64,000 nucleotides of DNA. Source: Euborellia annulipes. Lineage: Eukaryota > Arthropoda > Insecta > Dermaptera > Anisolabididae. Below the pieces are notes generated by a model. It was not told the DNA's origin. It made no database searches and saw only the letters and a program-made list of their open reading frames with translations. Within the stretch, counting starts at the first letter, position 1, and every line of letters begins with the position of its first letter. Positions 31,394 through 41,324 of this stretch are shown in pieces. The stretch spans positions 1 to 64,000 of the forward strand of contig JAKCPI010005381.1 in the NCBI GenBank assembly GCA_023213315.1, read 5' to 3'. Made by a program: the position numbers and the translations under genes.

Positions 31394-31556
31394 CAACGTT
31401 TCGGGCACTCATGCTGTGGCCTTTGTCAGGTACAATTAAGCTAAGATTACAAAGGTTGTTACATATGTGATAATCTAACAAAAAACCTTTGTAATCTTAG
31501 CTGAATTGTACCTGAAGAAGGCCACAGCATGAGTGGCAAACAGCCACAAGTTAAAC
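31394..31556. repeat. Decayed hammerhead foldback, family D
   Basis: The left arm GGCACTCATGCTGTGGCC...CAGGTACAATTAAGC...ATTACAAAGGTTG is inverted in AACCTTTGTAATCTTAGCTG...GAATTGTACCTGAAG...CCACAGCATGAGTGGC. CCTGAAGAAGG and ACGTTTCGG remnants of the hammerhead remain, but neither arm keeps both CTGANGA and GAAA at the right spacing. A relative is at 51812-51960. Confidence 0.6.
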
Positions 31557-31685
31557 AGATAATCATATTCTTTTATTGATGATAACAAGTGTGAAAGTCT
31601 AAACTCCAAAATATGTTGCTCAGGGTTAGTCCAGCAAGATATACCCTTATTAATGGTACAGTGAGCGCCAAAGTTAAGTCCCACC

Positions 31686-31818
31686 CATTTTGGCAACTTA
31701 GGACACATAAGACTTTACGATAACCGTTCTAAGTATAATATATATATATATTGGGGGGTTCAGGCATTTCTATTTAAGCCATCTGGTATCCAAATGACTT
31801 AAATAAAATCATCGGAAA
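31686..31818 (-). repeat. SINE-1 central fragment
   Basis: CAACTTAGGACACATAAGAC, TTTACGATAACCGTT, a TA run, GGTTCAGGCATTTCTATTTAAGCC and AAATAAAATCATCGG: the SINE-1 body reversed, without head or tail. Confidence 0.72.
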
Positions 31819-32820
31819 CTTTTTGAGTTATTAATTCCTCAAGTTACGATTTCTCCCATAGGAAATGTATAGAGAAATCTTTATGTATTCTTTCCGCCTA
31901 ATTCATAAAAGAGTATTTGAAAAGCTTTTTAACTATTCAATTGTTAAACGATAATATGTATTTAAGGAAACTTTCTATTCATAAACACATTTAAACTGTA
32001 GATTAACTAATATGAAATTTAAGAATATTAAGTTTGGCAACATGGCAAAAACCTACGTCATTTTGCAAAATTTGTTGCATTAAGCTGACATCTGGCGGAG
32101 ATTGAGAAATATATTTATATGTCAAACTAATTTGTTTTGATAGTTTTTAATAAGATCCTTATAGAATTAATACAAATAATTGGACAAATCAACATTATTG
32201 TCATTTAAATAAATATGGAAAAATAAGAAAAATTTAATATTATGAAAAATAAGAAAAAGAAGCCAAAATTTGACTGAGTAAGAAAAGATAAATATTTTTG
32301 CCATAGCCACTGCTTTTGGTTTATTTTAATAAAAAAAAAATTTATTTCAGCAATTACTTATGTCTTTAAATTAAAACAAAATAAAAAACAGATTTGAACG
32401 CGAGTAAAGAAAAACAGACAAAATGAAAATAAATATAAATGTCAGAGGTTAGTTTTTTCAAAATATTACTTTTTCAATAAATCATTAAATTCCATTTGGA
32501 CTAGATACTAATAAGCACACCCCTTTTTTCAGTTTCAATGCATTCTCCAAAGGAACTGAAAGGAATTTAAATCAATTAAAAGCCATAAAAATAAGCTAAA
32601 TAAAAATACATTTGTATAATAATTACTTAAGTTTGATTTAATGAAAATTAAATATGTTTAAATATCAAATATCAATCAATCAATTAAATATGTTTGAATT
32701 CCTACCAAATATTGAAACTCAAATGTATTGTAACTAATAATAGTAACAGATTTTAAGATCTTAAAGGATTTTTTTCTTTTTTTTAAATAATCTTCTCCCA
32801 GGCATAATCCTTTTATCTAT
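31819..32820. other. No gene recognised
   Basis: 31822-31890 (CTTTTTGAGTTATTAATTCC...CCCATAGGAAATGTATAGAG) matches about 17737-17800, so a fragment of an unnamed repeat is present. The rest is AT-rich without signals. Confidence 0.4.
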
Positions 32821-32835
32821 TTGATAGGCCATATT

Positions 32836-33513
32836 CAGGGCCGCAGACAGGGGGGGGCGCAGGGGGGCTATATCCCCGGGGCGCTCCAACCTTAAAATTC
32901 TAATAAAAAATAATTTTGATAGTTAAAATTTCAATTAAAAAAAATCATTTTCTTGAATTTTTTTTCCTGAAGGGGCCCGGGCCCTTTGAGCTCAAAAACT
33001 CTCTTTATTTCCTGAAGGGGCCCGGGCCCTTTAAGCTCAAAAACTCGCCTTTTTTCTTGAGGATGCCCGGGCCCTTTAAGCTCAAATCTCAAAATTTCAA
33101 TAAAGAAAATCATTTTTTGCACATTTTTTTCCTGTGGGGGCCCGGGCTCCGGGCCCTTTAAGCTCAAAGCAAGTAATATTTTTCACGTCTCAGGATAGCT
33201 AAAAAAGCAGATTTCAGTGTCTAATTTTCAAAAATTTTCCATACCCCACCCCGGAAGTCGTCTGTCCGGGTTCGGCCTCAATAAATTATGGTAACCCTAT
33301 GTTTAGGAAATTTTGAAAAATTTTTAAATAACTTTTATTTAAATAAATATTGTAAGCTAAGCTTATGTATAACTGTTTTAAAAATTGTGTAAAAAAATTT
33401 TTGGCATGAAGGCCACAATAGTCTTACATACCTAAAAAATCTTTATGGGTGAGGGGGGGGGGGCCCGTATTATTAAGTAGCCTCGGGGCCCGTCAAGTCT
33501 GTCTGCGGCCCTG
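32836..33513. mobile_element. hAT-B non-autonomous element, copy 2, perfect 8-bp target duplication
   Basis: CAGGGCCGCAGACAG at the left and its complement at 33499-33513, flanked by GCCATATT at 32828-32835 and 33514-33521. The inside has four GGGCCCGGGCCC-type units, each followed by TTTAAGCTCAAA or TTTGAGCTCAAA. It ends with the same G-run and GCCTCGGGGCCCGTCAAG as copy 1 at 2720-3422. No transposase frame. Confidence 0.9.
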
Positions 33514-33521
33514 GCCATATT

Positions 33522-33900
33522 CATAATATTGCATATTGTATTTATCGTTTCAATACTTTGCATTATTCTGAAAATATTAATTCATCAAGATTAATAATTT
33601 GTTCATGAAAAAACATATAATACATTTGAATTTTTACTTACGTTTATTTTTATTAAAAGCCTATGATATTATAGGCTATTTCAAATGTCAAGTTGTTGTG
33701 ATTGAAAATTTTGAGGTTACAAAATGTTTATTAGTGAGCTTAAACAAGGGGTCTCGCCTGTCTAGTTAAAATAGGAATTTAAACAAGTATTTAGGCCTAA
33801 AATATGTTTATGAATTAAGATTTTTGTATTTATATGTATTCTATGAATGTAAACGAATCTTCAAGCAGGCACTGGATTGGAATAGTAATTATTTTCTTTT
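33522..33900. other. No gene recognised
   Basis: AT-rich sequence. AATCTTCAAGCAGGCACTGGATTGG at 33855-33880 resembles 17832-17852 and 10715-10735, a trace of a shared repeat. Confidence 0.4.
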
Positions 33901-33917
33901 CATAATTAAGAAAAAGC

Positions 33918-34192
33918 CCACGGGGCGTGGTGTAGAGGTTAGCGTGCTAACCTCATATACCAAACGTCGCGGGTTCGGACCCCAGGCAGTCCGATGATTT
34001 TATTTAAACCATCTGGATACCAGATGGCTTAAATAAAAATGCCTGGACCCTAATATATATAAATTCATAAATAACGGTTATCGTAAATGTCTTATATGGC
34101 CTGAGCTGCCGAAAAGACAGTGTGAATGTGTGTGTGAGTGTGAGTGTGAATGAGAAAAAGTGTGAATGTTTAAAAAAAAAAAAAAAAAAAAA
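33918..34192 (+). repeat. SINE-1 full-length copy with 13-bp target duplication
   Basis: The best-preserved plus-strand copy. CACGGGGCGTGGTGTAGAGG carries the A box and GCGGGTTCGGACCCC the B box. The palindrome is CATCTGGATACCAGATG, then GCCTGGACCC, ATAACGGTTATCG, GGCCTGAGCTGCCGAAAAG, a GT-rich tract and a poly(A) tail of 22 bases. ATTAAGAAAAAGC lies at 33905-33917 and again at 34193-34205. Transcription by RNA polymerase III and LINE-assisted insertion are inferred from the family type. Confidence 0.93.
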
Positions 34193-34205
34193 ATTAAGAA
34201 AAAGC

Positions 34206-34520
34206 GAGGGGGGCCTGGCAACGGAATAGAGCAACAGTCACCACAATCTTTGCTGTTAAGCAATGCCAAGCGCGGCGAAATCTGGAATTGGTGACCCCCA
34301 GAAATCAGTGTGTAGAACGTCCCCCGGTAGCCATCGGTATTATAAATTTAATATGTAAAATTAAAACCCTAATGGCCTCTGCAGCCGAAAAGGGAGAATT
34401 AAAAAAAAAAAAGAAAAAAGCGAGCCTACGGACTTGGTCTAGTTGGTAGCGTGCCTTCCTTCTATACCCGAAACGGGTTCACCACAAAAAAGTGTAAATG
34501 TTAAAAAAAAAAAAAAAACG
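34206..34520 (+). repeat. SINE-like segments related to SINE-1 at the 3' end
   Basis: GAGGGGGGCCTGGCAACGG...TGGCCTCTGCAGCCGAAAAGGG then poly(A), followed at 34428 by CTACGGACTTGGTCTAGTTGGTAGCGTGCC (A box), GGGTTCACC and a second poly(A) at 34503-34518. The GCCGAAAAG tail block is shared with SINE-1, but the first head is different. Confidence 0.55.
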
Positions 34521-34524
34521 AAGG

Positions 34525-34838
34525 CGAGAAAAATTTATTTCATTTGTTTTGGCTACAAATCATTTGAAATAAATAGGGATGGAGTCTAAATAGCCTTAGA
34601 TGCCGAAAAAAAGCGAGGGACCGCCGCAGACTGGCTCGAGCTAAGGGGGTTTCAAGGGGGGGGGGGGCGAATCCCCCCCGAAGGCAGGCGGCGCGGCTAG
34701 TTTTATTTATAAAATATAAAGCAATCATTTGGAAAATCGCTCGATTCGCGCCTCCCCTTAGACTTGTCCGCGCCTCCCAGTTTTGAAAACGCTGGTATAA
34801 TCACCTTACAAAGACATAAGGCCCATCTACACAATATA
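34525..34838. other. Gap with GC-rich repeat fragment
   Basis: 34640-34705 (a G run, CCCCCCCGAAGGCAGG, CGGCGCGGCTAG) matches the ends of the GC-rich repeat also split at 17911-19132 and seen at 50425-50445. No gene. Confidence 0.45.
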
Positions 34839-35128
34839 TAATAATAATAATAATAATAATTTATTTCCAACACGGAGATATACATATTTACATACAATGT
34901 ATTTCTCAATGCATCGAAGTCCTCATCTACAGCAGAAGCCAGTTTGATGACGGACGCTCGAGCATAACTAACTGTTCAATTAACATTTTGATTCATTTAA
35001 AATATATTTAAATATGAGAACATACAAATAAATTACAATTATTACTTTCTCTCACTTGAAATATACAATAACTATATACAAGAATTATAAATATTATAAT
35101 TATTTTAAAATTTTTTATTTTTTATTTT

Positions 35129-38005
35129 TTATTTTTGTAAATTATTATTCAATACAATTTTAATATAATTATTTGACATGAAATTTATGTCTAATTCATC
35201 GATTTTTAGCTCATTAAATTCCCTTTGTGCTCGTGTCATAGGATTCTTATTATTAATTTTTTTAATATAAAAAAGATCTTTGGATCTGCCTTGTTGGTTA
35301 CACTTAAAATTAACTTGTTCCAGTAACAATGGACAATTCACATAATTATTTAATATCTTATATAAGAACAGAATATCATTAATTAAAACAAATTTATCTA
35401 CTGATTTCAAACCGATTATTCCGCACACAATTTGAAAATTATAAAATTTATAAAATCTTAAATATTTAACATAAACGTGCCATACAAATTTCTTTACTAA
35501 CTTATCAAAAATATCAAAGTTTCTCTCACCGCCCCATATTACAGAACCATATAATAATCTGCTTAAAACCAGACTTCTAAATAGGGAAATGACACAGTCT
35601 TTATTGTGAAATTCTCTAGTTATATTCTGGATCAGGCCTAGCACTCTGTTACAGTTTACTCTCGTCATTTGAAGATGATGTTTAAATGAGAGTTTTCTAT
35701 CAAAGTACACACCTAGATCTTTGATTGTTTCCGTGTTGGTTATATCATCATTGCCCAGTTTATAGACATATGTTAAAGTCAGAGTTTTTCTAGAGTAAGA
35801 TATTGATTTTGTTTTACTCTTATTTATTTTAAGTCCATTTTTAGAACACCATTCCTGCACAGTGTCGATGTCACGTTGTAAGCTGGAGCAATCCAGTACA
35901 TTGTCTATTGACCTAAAGACTTTCAAATCATCAGCATACAACAAAGCTCTTGAGAATTTCATGTTGTCTAAGAGGTCATTTATGAAAATTACAAAACACA
36001 ATGGCCCCAAGACACTTCCCTGAGGAACTCCATTGTCAACCAAATACGAACATTCTGATACAATATTGTTACATTTTATGGTGTTCTTTCTTTTACTGAG
36101 GTAGCTCGAAAACCAAGAACATATTCTTTCATCGACGCCGTAACGGGACATCTTGTCAACCAACAAGGAGTGATTGACGCAGTCAAATGCCTTAGATAAA
36201 TCAAAGTACACCGTGTCCACTTGTCTACCATCCATCAGAGCATCAGAGACCACCGATGAGAAACAACACAAGTTGGAGATGGTTGATCTGCCCACAAGAA
36301 AGCCATGTTGATCGTCATGGATTATTCCCTTGAAATGAGAGCTTAATCTATCGTAAATTATTCTTTCAAAAATCTTTGCGAAGTTGTTAAGTATGCTAAC
36401 TGGTCTATAGTTAGAAACCTCTACAGTGGAGCCTGACTTATGCACTGGAACAATATACGCCTCCTTCCAGAGTTCAGGATAAGTTTGCTGCTTTAAACTT
36501 AAATTAAAGATGTAATGCAGAGGTACCAGTAGACATTCAAGACATCCCTTAATTAAAAATGAAGGAATGCCATCAGAACCGCACGTTCGTCCAGGTTTAA
36601 GTTTCTTTGTCGATCTGATGATATCACTCAAAGTTATATTGAAGTACGGGAGAATGTTATTAGAGAAACCCAGGCTAGATGAGGGAAACAGCCGAGACTG
36701 AACAGGAGTGGCATTTTTAAAGTAATCAGCAAAAAATTTCGATATATCACAATTTTCTACTAGACATTTAGAGCCATTCATGAGACAGATTTTAGAATGA
36801 GTCCCCTTAATATTATTATTGATGTAATTCCAGAAATTTTTTGGCTGTTGAGTTAGATTATTTTCAATATTTCTTAGATATCTCTCTTTACAAATTCCTA
36901 ATTTCTTTTTAAAAATTTTACGGACATTATTGTATTCATTATAGAGATCTAGGGTGTGAGTTCGTTTCCATTTTTTATGGAGAAAATTCTTTTTTTCATT
37001 TAAGTGAATAAGCGAACGAGTAAACCATTTAGGATATTTATTTCTAAGATTGGAATTGTACATAGGTATATGTTTGTTCATAAAAAATAATATGGTAGAT
37101 GTGAAGTTTCTAACAATGTCATCAACCTTTCCATCATTTAATATTGAGTTCCAATCTTTATTAAGTAGATCTAGGTATAGGCCGTAATAATTGCCTTGAC
37201 TATAGTTAAAATGTCCGTTAGATGCAGAAGATGGGAAATTGTCTTGTTTATTTATTTTTAACTGAATAGACAGTGTCGGATGATATCTGTCAGGTGTTAC
37301 TAGGTCATGTAATGAAGAACATATGTCTATTTTATTGGGAATATTGGTTAAACAAAGATCAAGTAGATCTCCATAATAATTGTAAATGAAATTACGCTGG
37401 ACAAGATTTAAAAATGATTGAAATGATACAAGTGAAATAGCCCTATTTTTAACAGACTGTGTACACTTTGAACATGATAGAGTAGACCAATCAATTTTGG
37501 GGCAATTAAAATCCCCCACCAAAATGATGTCATAACATGTAAAGTCTAGGGTAGATTCAATTTTACTAAAATAACTATTTAACAAGTTTTCGTCCATACC
37601 TGGAGGAATATAGATATTCCCCAATAGAAAAGGTTTAACATTTTTATTTATAACAATTTGAATCCATACGGAGTCGACGTCTTCTGTCTCCAAATCGTGT
37701 CTGCGAAAAGCATGGATGTCCCTTCTTACTGCAGTCAATACTCCTCCTCCTCTGGAGGCCATAGCTTCAGATCGATCCGACCGATGAACAGCATAATCAG
37801 ACGGGAAGATTAGACTACTTGGATGAGATTCGTTGAGCCAGGTTTCGGTCAAACAATAAAGATCAATATTAAGCGACCTTATTTGTTTATAACATTCGCT
37901 CATTTTTGTACGCAGACCACGAACATTTTGATATTTAATCACGAGGGTCGCCATTAAGTTCAATGTTATTAGGCTGATCATGTTTAGTTTGGATATATTT
38001 TTCAT
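35129..38005 (-). CDS. LINE ORF2: endonuclease and reverse transcriptase
   Basis: A 958-residue frame. Residues 20-250 are an APE-type endonuclease (YQNVRG at 25-30, TETW at 53-56, GDFN at 164-167, and DRYH at 239-242 where the family usually has SDH). Residues 470-720 are the reverse transcriptase: GSDGIP at 477-481, NYRPVS at 532-537, FDLSKAFD at 601-608, GVPQGSVLGP at 659-668 and the catalytic YADD at 690-693. It nicks target DNA and copies the element RNA onto it. The first ATG overlaps ORF1 by 71 bases. The ATG at codon 18 (37952-37954), just before NVRG, gives a 20-base overlap and is an equally good start. The stop lies in an A-rich AAAAATA repeat. No internal stop or frameshift. Confidence 0.93.
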   Translation of the reverse strand: MKNISKLNMISLITLNLMATLVIKYQNVRGLRTKMSECYKQIRSLNIDLYCLTETWLNESHPSSLIFPSDYAVHRSDRSEAMASRGGGVLTAVRRDIHAFRRHDLETEDVDSVWIQIVINKNVKPFLLGNIYIPPGMDENLLNSYFSKIESTLDFTCYDIILVGDFNCPKIDWSTLSCSKCTQSVKNRAISLVSFQSFLNLVQRNFIYNYYGDLLDLCLTNIPNKIDICSSLHDLVTPDRYHPTLSIQLKINKQDNFPSSASNGHFNYSQGNYYGLYLDLLNKDWNSILNDGKVDDIVRNFTSTILFFMNKHIPMYNSNLRNKYPKWFTRSLIHLNEKKNFLHKKWKRTHTLDLYNEYNNVRKIFKKKLGICKERYLRNIENNLTQQPKNFWNYINNNIKGTHSKICLMNGSKCLVENCDISKFFADYFKNATPVQSRLFPSSSLGFSNNILPYFNITLSDIIRSTKKLKPGRTCGSDGIPSFLIKGCLECLLVPLHYIFNLSLKQQTYPELWKEAYIVPVHKSGSTVEVSNYRPVSILNNFAKIFERIIYDRLSSHFKGIIHDDQHGFLVGRSTISNLCCFSSVVSDALMDGRQVDTVYFDLSKAFDCVNHSLLVDKMSRYGVDERICSWFSSYLSKRKNTIKCNNIVSECSYLVDNGVPQGSVLGPLCFVIFINDLLDNMKFSRALLYADDLKVFRSIDNVLDCSSLQRDIDTVQEWCSKNGLKINKSKTKSISYSRKTLTLTYVYKLGNDDITNTETIKDLGVYFDRKLSFKHHLQMTRVNCNRVLGLIQNITREFHNKDCVISLFRSLVLSRLLYGSVIWGGERNFDIFDKLVKKFVWHVYVKYLRFYKFYNFQIVCGIIGLKSVDKFVLINDILFLYKILNNYVNCPLLLEQVNFKCNQQGRSKDLFYIKKINNKNPMTRAQREFNELKIDELDINFMSNNYIKIVLNNNLQK

Positions 38006-38969
38006 CTTCTTTTAGTCTACCATAGAACGTGGAGACCAAAACACCCTCAGGCCAAGATTCAGGATCAATAGCAGTCTCATATTCATCAATTTCGAGCGAT
38101 ATGTGAAAAGATGCATACGTTTCATATCGTGTTTTCAATCTTGTACACCGAGCAGATTTCAATTTGATGTTATCTTTAAGATATTTTAATATGTCATTGA
38201 CATCAACTTCAGGCGCAAGCCTACTAACAAAAATCGCATTTCGTCTTTTAACCTCCTTTTTAATTGTTGACAGTGAGCATACGTTATTTCTTCCAATAAC
38301 GATAGGCTTTTTGATAGGCTTAAAATTATCCTGTTTATTTGACTTGTTTCTTTTATAAGTGACTTTTTTAAAGCCCTCATTATCTAAATCAGGCTCATCA
38401 AAAGAGGGCACAGCAGTCTCCATTGATACGCTTGTTGCTTGAGCATATGACTTTTTATAATTTTGACCAAGAGAATTAGTGTTTCGTGGCTCCGATGACG
38501 TTTCAAAGGCATTATTCACTTTTTCAACCATCATTTTATCAACATTATCATGTTTTAAAGACCGAAAGCCTCTTGTTTCCGAGGGCATTTCATTGATAAT
38601 GTTCATTCTTTCAAGTTTATTATTCAATTCAATAACTAAAAGTTTGAGAGACATGTTTTCCTCTTTCAAATTTGCCACTTCATCAGACAAAAATGTGACT
38701 GTTTCGAGAATCTTGTCTATTTTTGAATCTTTATCAGAGAGCTCTTTGTTAACTTTTGTTATTTGTGTGCTTGATTGGCTGTCCAAATTGGAGCAAGAAC
38801 TGCAAGAAAATTTTGATATTCCATCATTTCCAATAAAGCCGGGCAAATCATCAGGAGTGATATTTACACATTTTATATGAAACGCCTTTTCGCAAGCGCC
38901 ATTGCAACATATAAATGATTGTCTAGGAAAAATTCTTTCATTACAATCTCCACATTTGCTATTGGCCAT
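37935..38969 (-). CDS. LINE ORF1: PHD-finger RNA-binding protein
   Basis: A 344-residue frame. Residues 6-59 form a C4HC3 PHD-like zinc finger (C6, C9, C21, C26, H31, C34, C56, C59). Residues 70-125 look like a coiled coil (SKIDKILETVTFLSDEVANL). Residues 237-330 resemble the RRM-like domain of arthropod Jockey/CR1 ORF1 proteins (NAIFVSRL, and WPEGVLVSTFYGRL near the end). Such proteins bind the element RNA as trimers or multimers and act as chaperones. The frame ends in a short overlap with ORF2, which suggests reinitiation or coupled translation. The start is the first ATG after a stop-rich leader. I have not checked whether it is expressed. Confidence 0.88.
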   Translation of the reverse strand: MANSKCGDCNERIFPRQSFICCNGACEKAFHIKCVNITPDDLPGFIGNDGISKFSCSSCSNLDSQSSTQITKVNKELSDKDSKIDKILETVTFLSDEVANLKEENMSLKLLVIELNNKLERMNIINEMPSETRGFRSLKHDNVDKMMVEKVNNAFETSSEPRNTNSLGQNYKKSYAQATSVSMETAVPSFDEPDLDNEGFKKVTYKRNKSNKQDNFKPIKKPIVIGRNNVCSLSTIKKEVKRRNAIFVSRLAPEVDVNDILKYLKDNIKLKSARCTRLKTRYETYASFHISLEIDEYETAIDPESWPEGVLVSTFYGRLKEDEKYIQTKHDQPNNIELNGDPRD

Positions 38970-39160
38970 TATTCAAATATAATGATTATGAAAACTTGAA
39001 ATTATATTAGCATTAAAATAGAAACATAAATAATAAAAAGTAAAAACAGATACAAATATAAATAGTAATATGTTCAAATTAAGGAGAATCTAGGGGCAAG
39101 GTAGGCTTCACGCTGACCGAGGCCGATCGCCAGCGACTTAAGAGGACATTGGAACGGCCT

Positions 39161-39860
39161 TGGAAAGGGATTTGCTGTGATTGAGAAGTAGTTATTACTA
39201 TTTTTGCATGCCAGATTTATTTATATAATGAAAATAATCAGTAAAATCGGATTAAAGATTAATTTATAAAAAAAAAAGAAAAGAGAAGAACAGAAAGGAA
39301 AAACAAAAAAAAAATTAAAAAATCTCACACAGAAAAATCCAAAAAGGTCCAGCTTCCAGTCCAGAGACTCTCAGAAGGAGAATAAAAATTAGTTCTCCTC
39401 AGAAAGTGGATTCGATTGATACAAAATTCACTCAAATGACCAAAAAATTACCCATCAAAATCAATGATTATTCAGGGAGCCATTCAAAACACAGCCGCAC
39501 GTATAAATAACTCTCTAGGAGCTTAAAATAAACAATTTTCTTTCCACCGATGTTTTAGACGCGGGAACCTGATACTTGTCAAAGAGGCATTATTTAATTT
39601 GACGTCTCTCTAATTCTGGTGGGGTTTGAAGCAACTCACGAAACATCAACCCTGGGAATAATAATTATAATAAATTAGACAATAGCTCTTTAAAATTCAT
39701 TAATTGCATTCATAAATGAACTAAAACTTTACCTATTGTTAATAATATTATGAGCCTTGCGTCTCTCTCTGCCTTCCCTTTTCGCTTTTCCCTACTGTAT
39801 GTTGCAATTAACTTTGGAGATATTATTACATTTTATAAATATTTTGCAATTTTTTTTTTT
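39161..39860. other. Region upstream of the LINE, no gene recognised
   Basis: It may include more of the LINE 5' untranslated region. There are A-rich tracts at 39268-39320. A GGAGAATAAAAATTAG segment and GTATAAATAACTC at 39500 are seen, but no coding or repeat match is secure. Confidence 0.35.
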
Positions 39861-39985
39861 ACTTTCTCTTACCTCTATGTATATGTTGATATATATAGAG
39901 AGAAAGTATTGGATTCATGTCAAAAATTCGATGTCGAGATTTTGATGGATATACACGTTTTGAGGACCCCTGAATCCAAAAATCA
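39861..39985 (+). repeat. R1 5' fragment
   Basis: ACTTTCTCTTACCTCTATG through GATGTCGAGATTTTGATGG to CCCCTGAATCCAAAAATC, then unrelated sequence (GTGGTTTTATGAAACCACG palindrome at 39991-40009). Confidence 0.75.
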
Positions 39986-40304
39986 TTGTGTGGTTTTATG
40001 AAACCACGATGCAAGTGAAACTTTTTTTTCGGGTCGTAGGCGTTTAACTAATAATTTTCAGAAAATTACTCAATTAAGGATATTAAAATCGCGTTTTTAA
40101 TCTTAACTTAATAATTTGAAAATGGGAAATCAATTGACGCATGTTAAAAACTGAGAACACTATTTATTTAGTATTTGAATCATTTTAAATTATTTAAAAA
40201 ATTATATTTTATCAATTTAAAAATTGAATAATTAAATCACACAATTATTTTTTTATAATTCGTCATATATGTTAAATTTCAACTTTCCTATTTTTGTCGT
40301 CACG

Positions 40305-40400
40305 GCTTGTAACGTCACAGCCTTTGACGTAATGGCTTGTAACGCGACATGCTGATATTAAGAGCGAAAAAATTTGAGAGGATCAAATAAAAGTTTCACT
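40305..40400 (+). repeat. Unfilled target copy of the hAT-C host repeat
   Basis: CACGGCTTGTAACGTCAC...GCTTGTAACGCGACATGC...AAATTTGAGAGGATCAAATA...AGTTTCACTT matches 11163-11213 plus 11484-11540. GCGACATG is present once here and twice around the hAT-C insertion. Confidence 0.75.
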
Positions 40401-40808
40401 TAAAAAAAAGTGGTTTTCACAACATGAGGTGACCTTATTAAATAATAAATATCTTTTTTTAATTCTACATTACCCTTTTTTATAACCTATTCAGTACATT
40501 CCAATTATAAATCAAAACACCTTGCTCGTAGGCATCCCAATTAAATAGTGAGAAAAGTTTTAGCCTAACTAGCAGGCGCTCTTGATCAGTGGCGCCGTCC
40601 ATGTCGAGTGAGTGAACTTCTCTACTTTAACAGCATATCGTTTCAATTCCTAGGGGACTGATTACAACTAAACACAATTAACTTTTATTTCTATTATCAT
40701 TTAAAATGCAAGAGTGCATTAAGACCTGTCTGGAGTAAAATATTTAATTTAAACAAAAATCGAAATAATCATAATATTGTAGAATTCACAGAGATATTAA
40801 CTTTTTTT

Positions 40809-40851
40809 ACTTTCTCTTACCTATATAATATACGTATATTTATATTTGAAT
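40809..40851 (+). repeat. R1 5' end, split by a SINE
   Basis: ACTTTCTCTTACCTATATAA...TTATATTTGAAT. R1 resumes at 41080 with the same last 12 bases. Confidence 0.65.
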
Positions 40852-41079
40852 CTTCTTCTTCTCAGTCATTAGTGTCAGATTTGACACGTTGTGGTTACTC
40901 TGAAGAGTAACTCTCATGGGAATGATACTGAGGTGGGTTCCCGTTTCCTTCCTCAGGAGGAGGCAAATCTCAAATAGAGTTGGATAATTTATTGCCATGA
41001 AGTGGATTTGAACTCGAGTTGTATTCAACTCAGGATTATAAGCTTAACTGCTTTATCCTCTCGGCTAATCGCCTCCTCC
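40852..41079 (-). repeat. tRNA-derived SINE-3 with (GAA)n tail and 12-bp target duplication
   Basis: The minus strand begins GGAGGAGGCGATTAGCCGAG (A box TAGCCGAGAGGATAAAG) with a B box in GAGTTCAAATCC, resembling a type-II (Leu/Ser-like) tRNA. The body has CCTCCTGAGGAAGGAAACG and the tail is AAGAAGAAG. TTATATTTGAAT at 40840-40851 and 41080-41091 flanks it exactly. It is a different family from SINE-1 and sits inside an R1 copy. Confidence 0.88.
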
Positions 41080-41160
41080 TTATATTTGAATATTGGTATT
41101 GAATAGATGTCAAAAATTCGATATCGAGATTTTGATGGAAATACACGTTTTGAGTGTTAT
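41080..41160 (+). repeat. R1 fragment after SINE-3
   Basis: GTCAAAAATTCGATATCGAG and GGAAATACACGTTTTGAG, R1 body near the 5' end. It then breaks into a SINE-1 fragment. Confidence 0.65.
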
Positions 41161-41186
41161 GTTTGTGTATGATCAAAATAAAGTGA

Positions 41187-41312
41187 AATAAGAATGCCTG
41201 GACCCCATATATGTATATTTATTAATAACGGATATCGTAAAAAGTCTTATATAGCCTCAGTTGCCGAAAAGACTGTGTGAATGAGAAAAAGTGTGAATGT
41301 TTTTTATAAGTA
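41187..41312 (+). repeat. SINE-1 body fragment
   Basis: AATAAGAATGCCTGGACCCC, ATAACGGATATCGTAAAAAG, GCCTCAGTTGCCGAAAAGAC and GAATGAGAAAAAGTGTGAATG. No head and only a weak A-rich tail. Confidence 0.72.
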
Positions 41313-41324
41313 AAAAAAATAAAG

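Larger units (their letters stand above)
34841..39160 (-). mobile_element. Jockey/CR1-type non-LTR retrotransposon (LINE), nearly intact
   Basis: Minus-strand element with ORF1 (37935-38969), ORF2 (35129-38005) and a 3' untranslated region of about 270 bases. The 3' end carries GGAAATAAA and an (ATT)n tail at 34841-34862. The 5' end is uncertain: untranslated sequence may run to about 39100-39160 (GGCTTCACGCTGACCGAGG) or beyond. Both frames are open over full length, so this may be a recently active copy. I did not find a confident target duplication. Confidence 0.85.

Noticed and set aside
38164..38880. Plus-strand frames of 64 and 133 residues opposite LINE ORF1
   Set aside because: They are antisense shadows of a well-supported coding frame.
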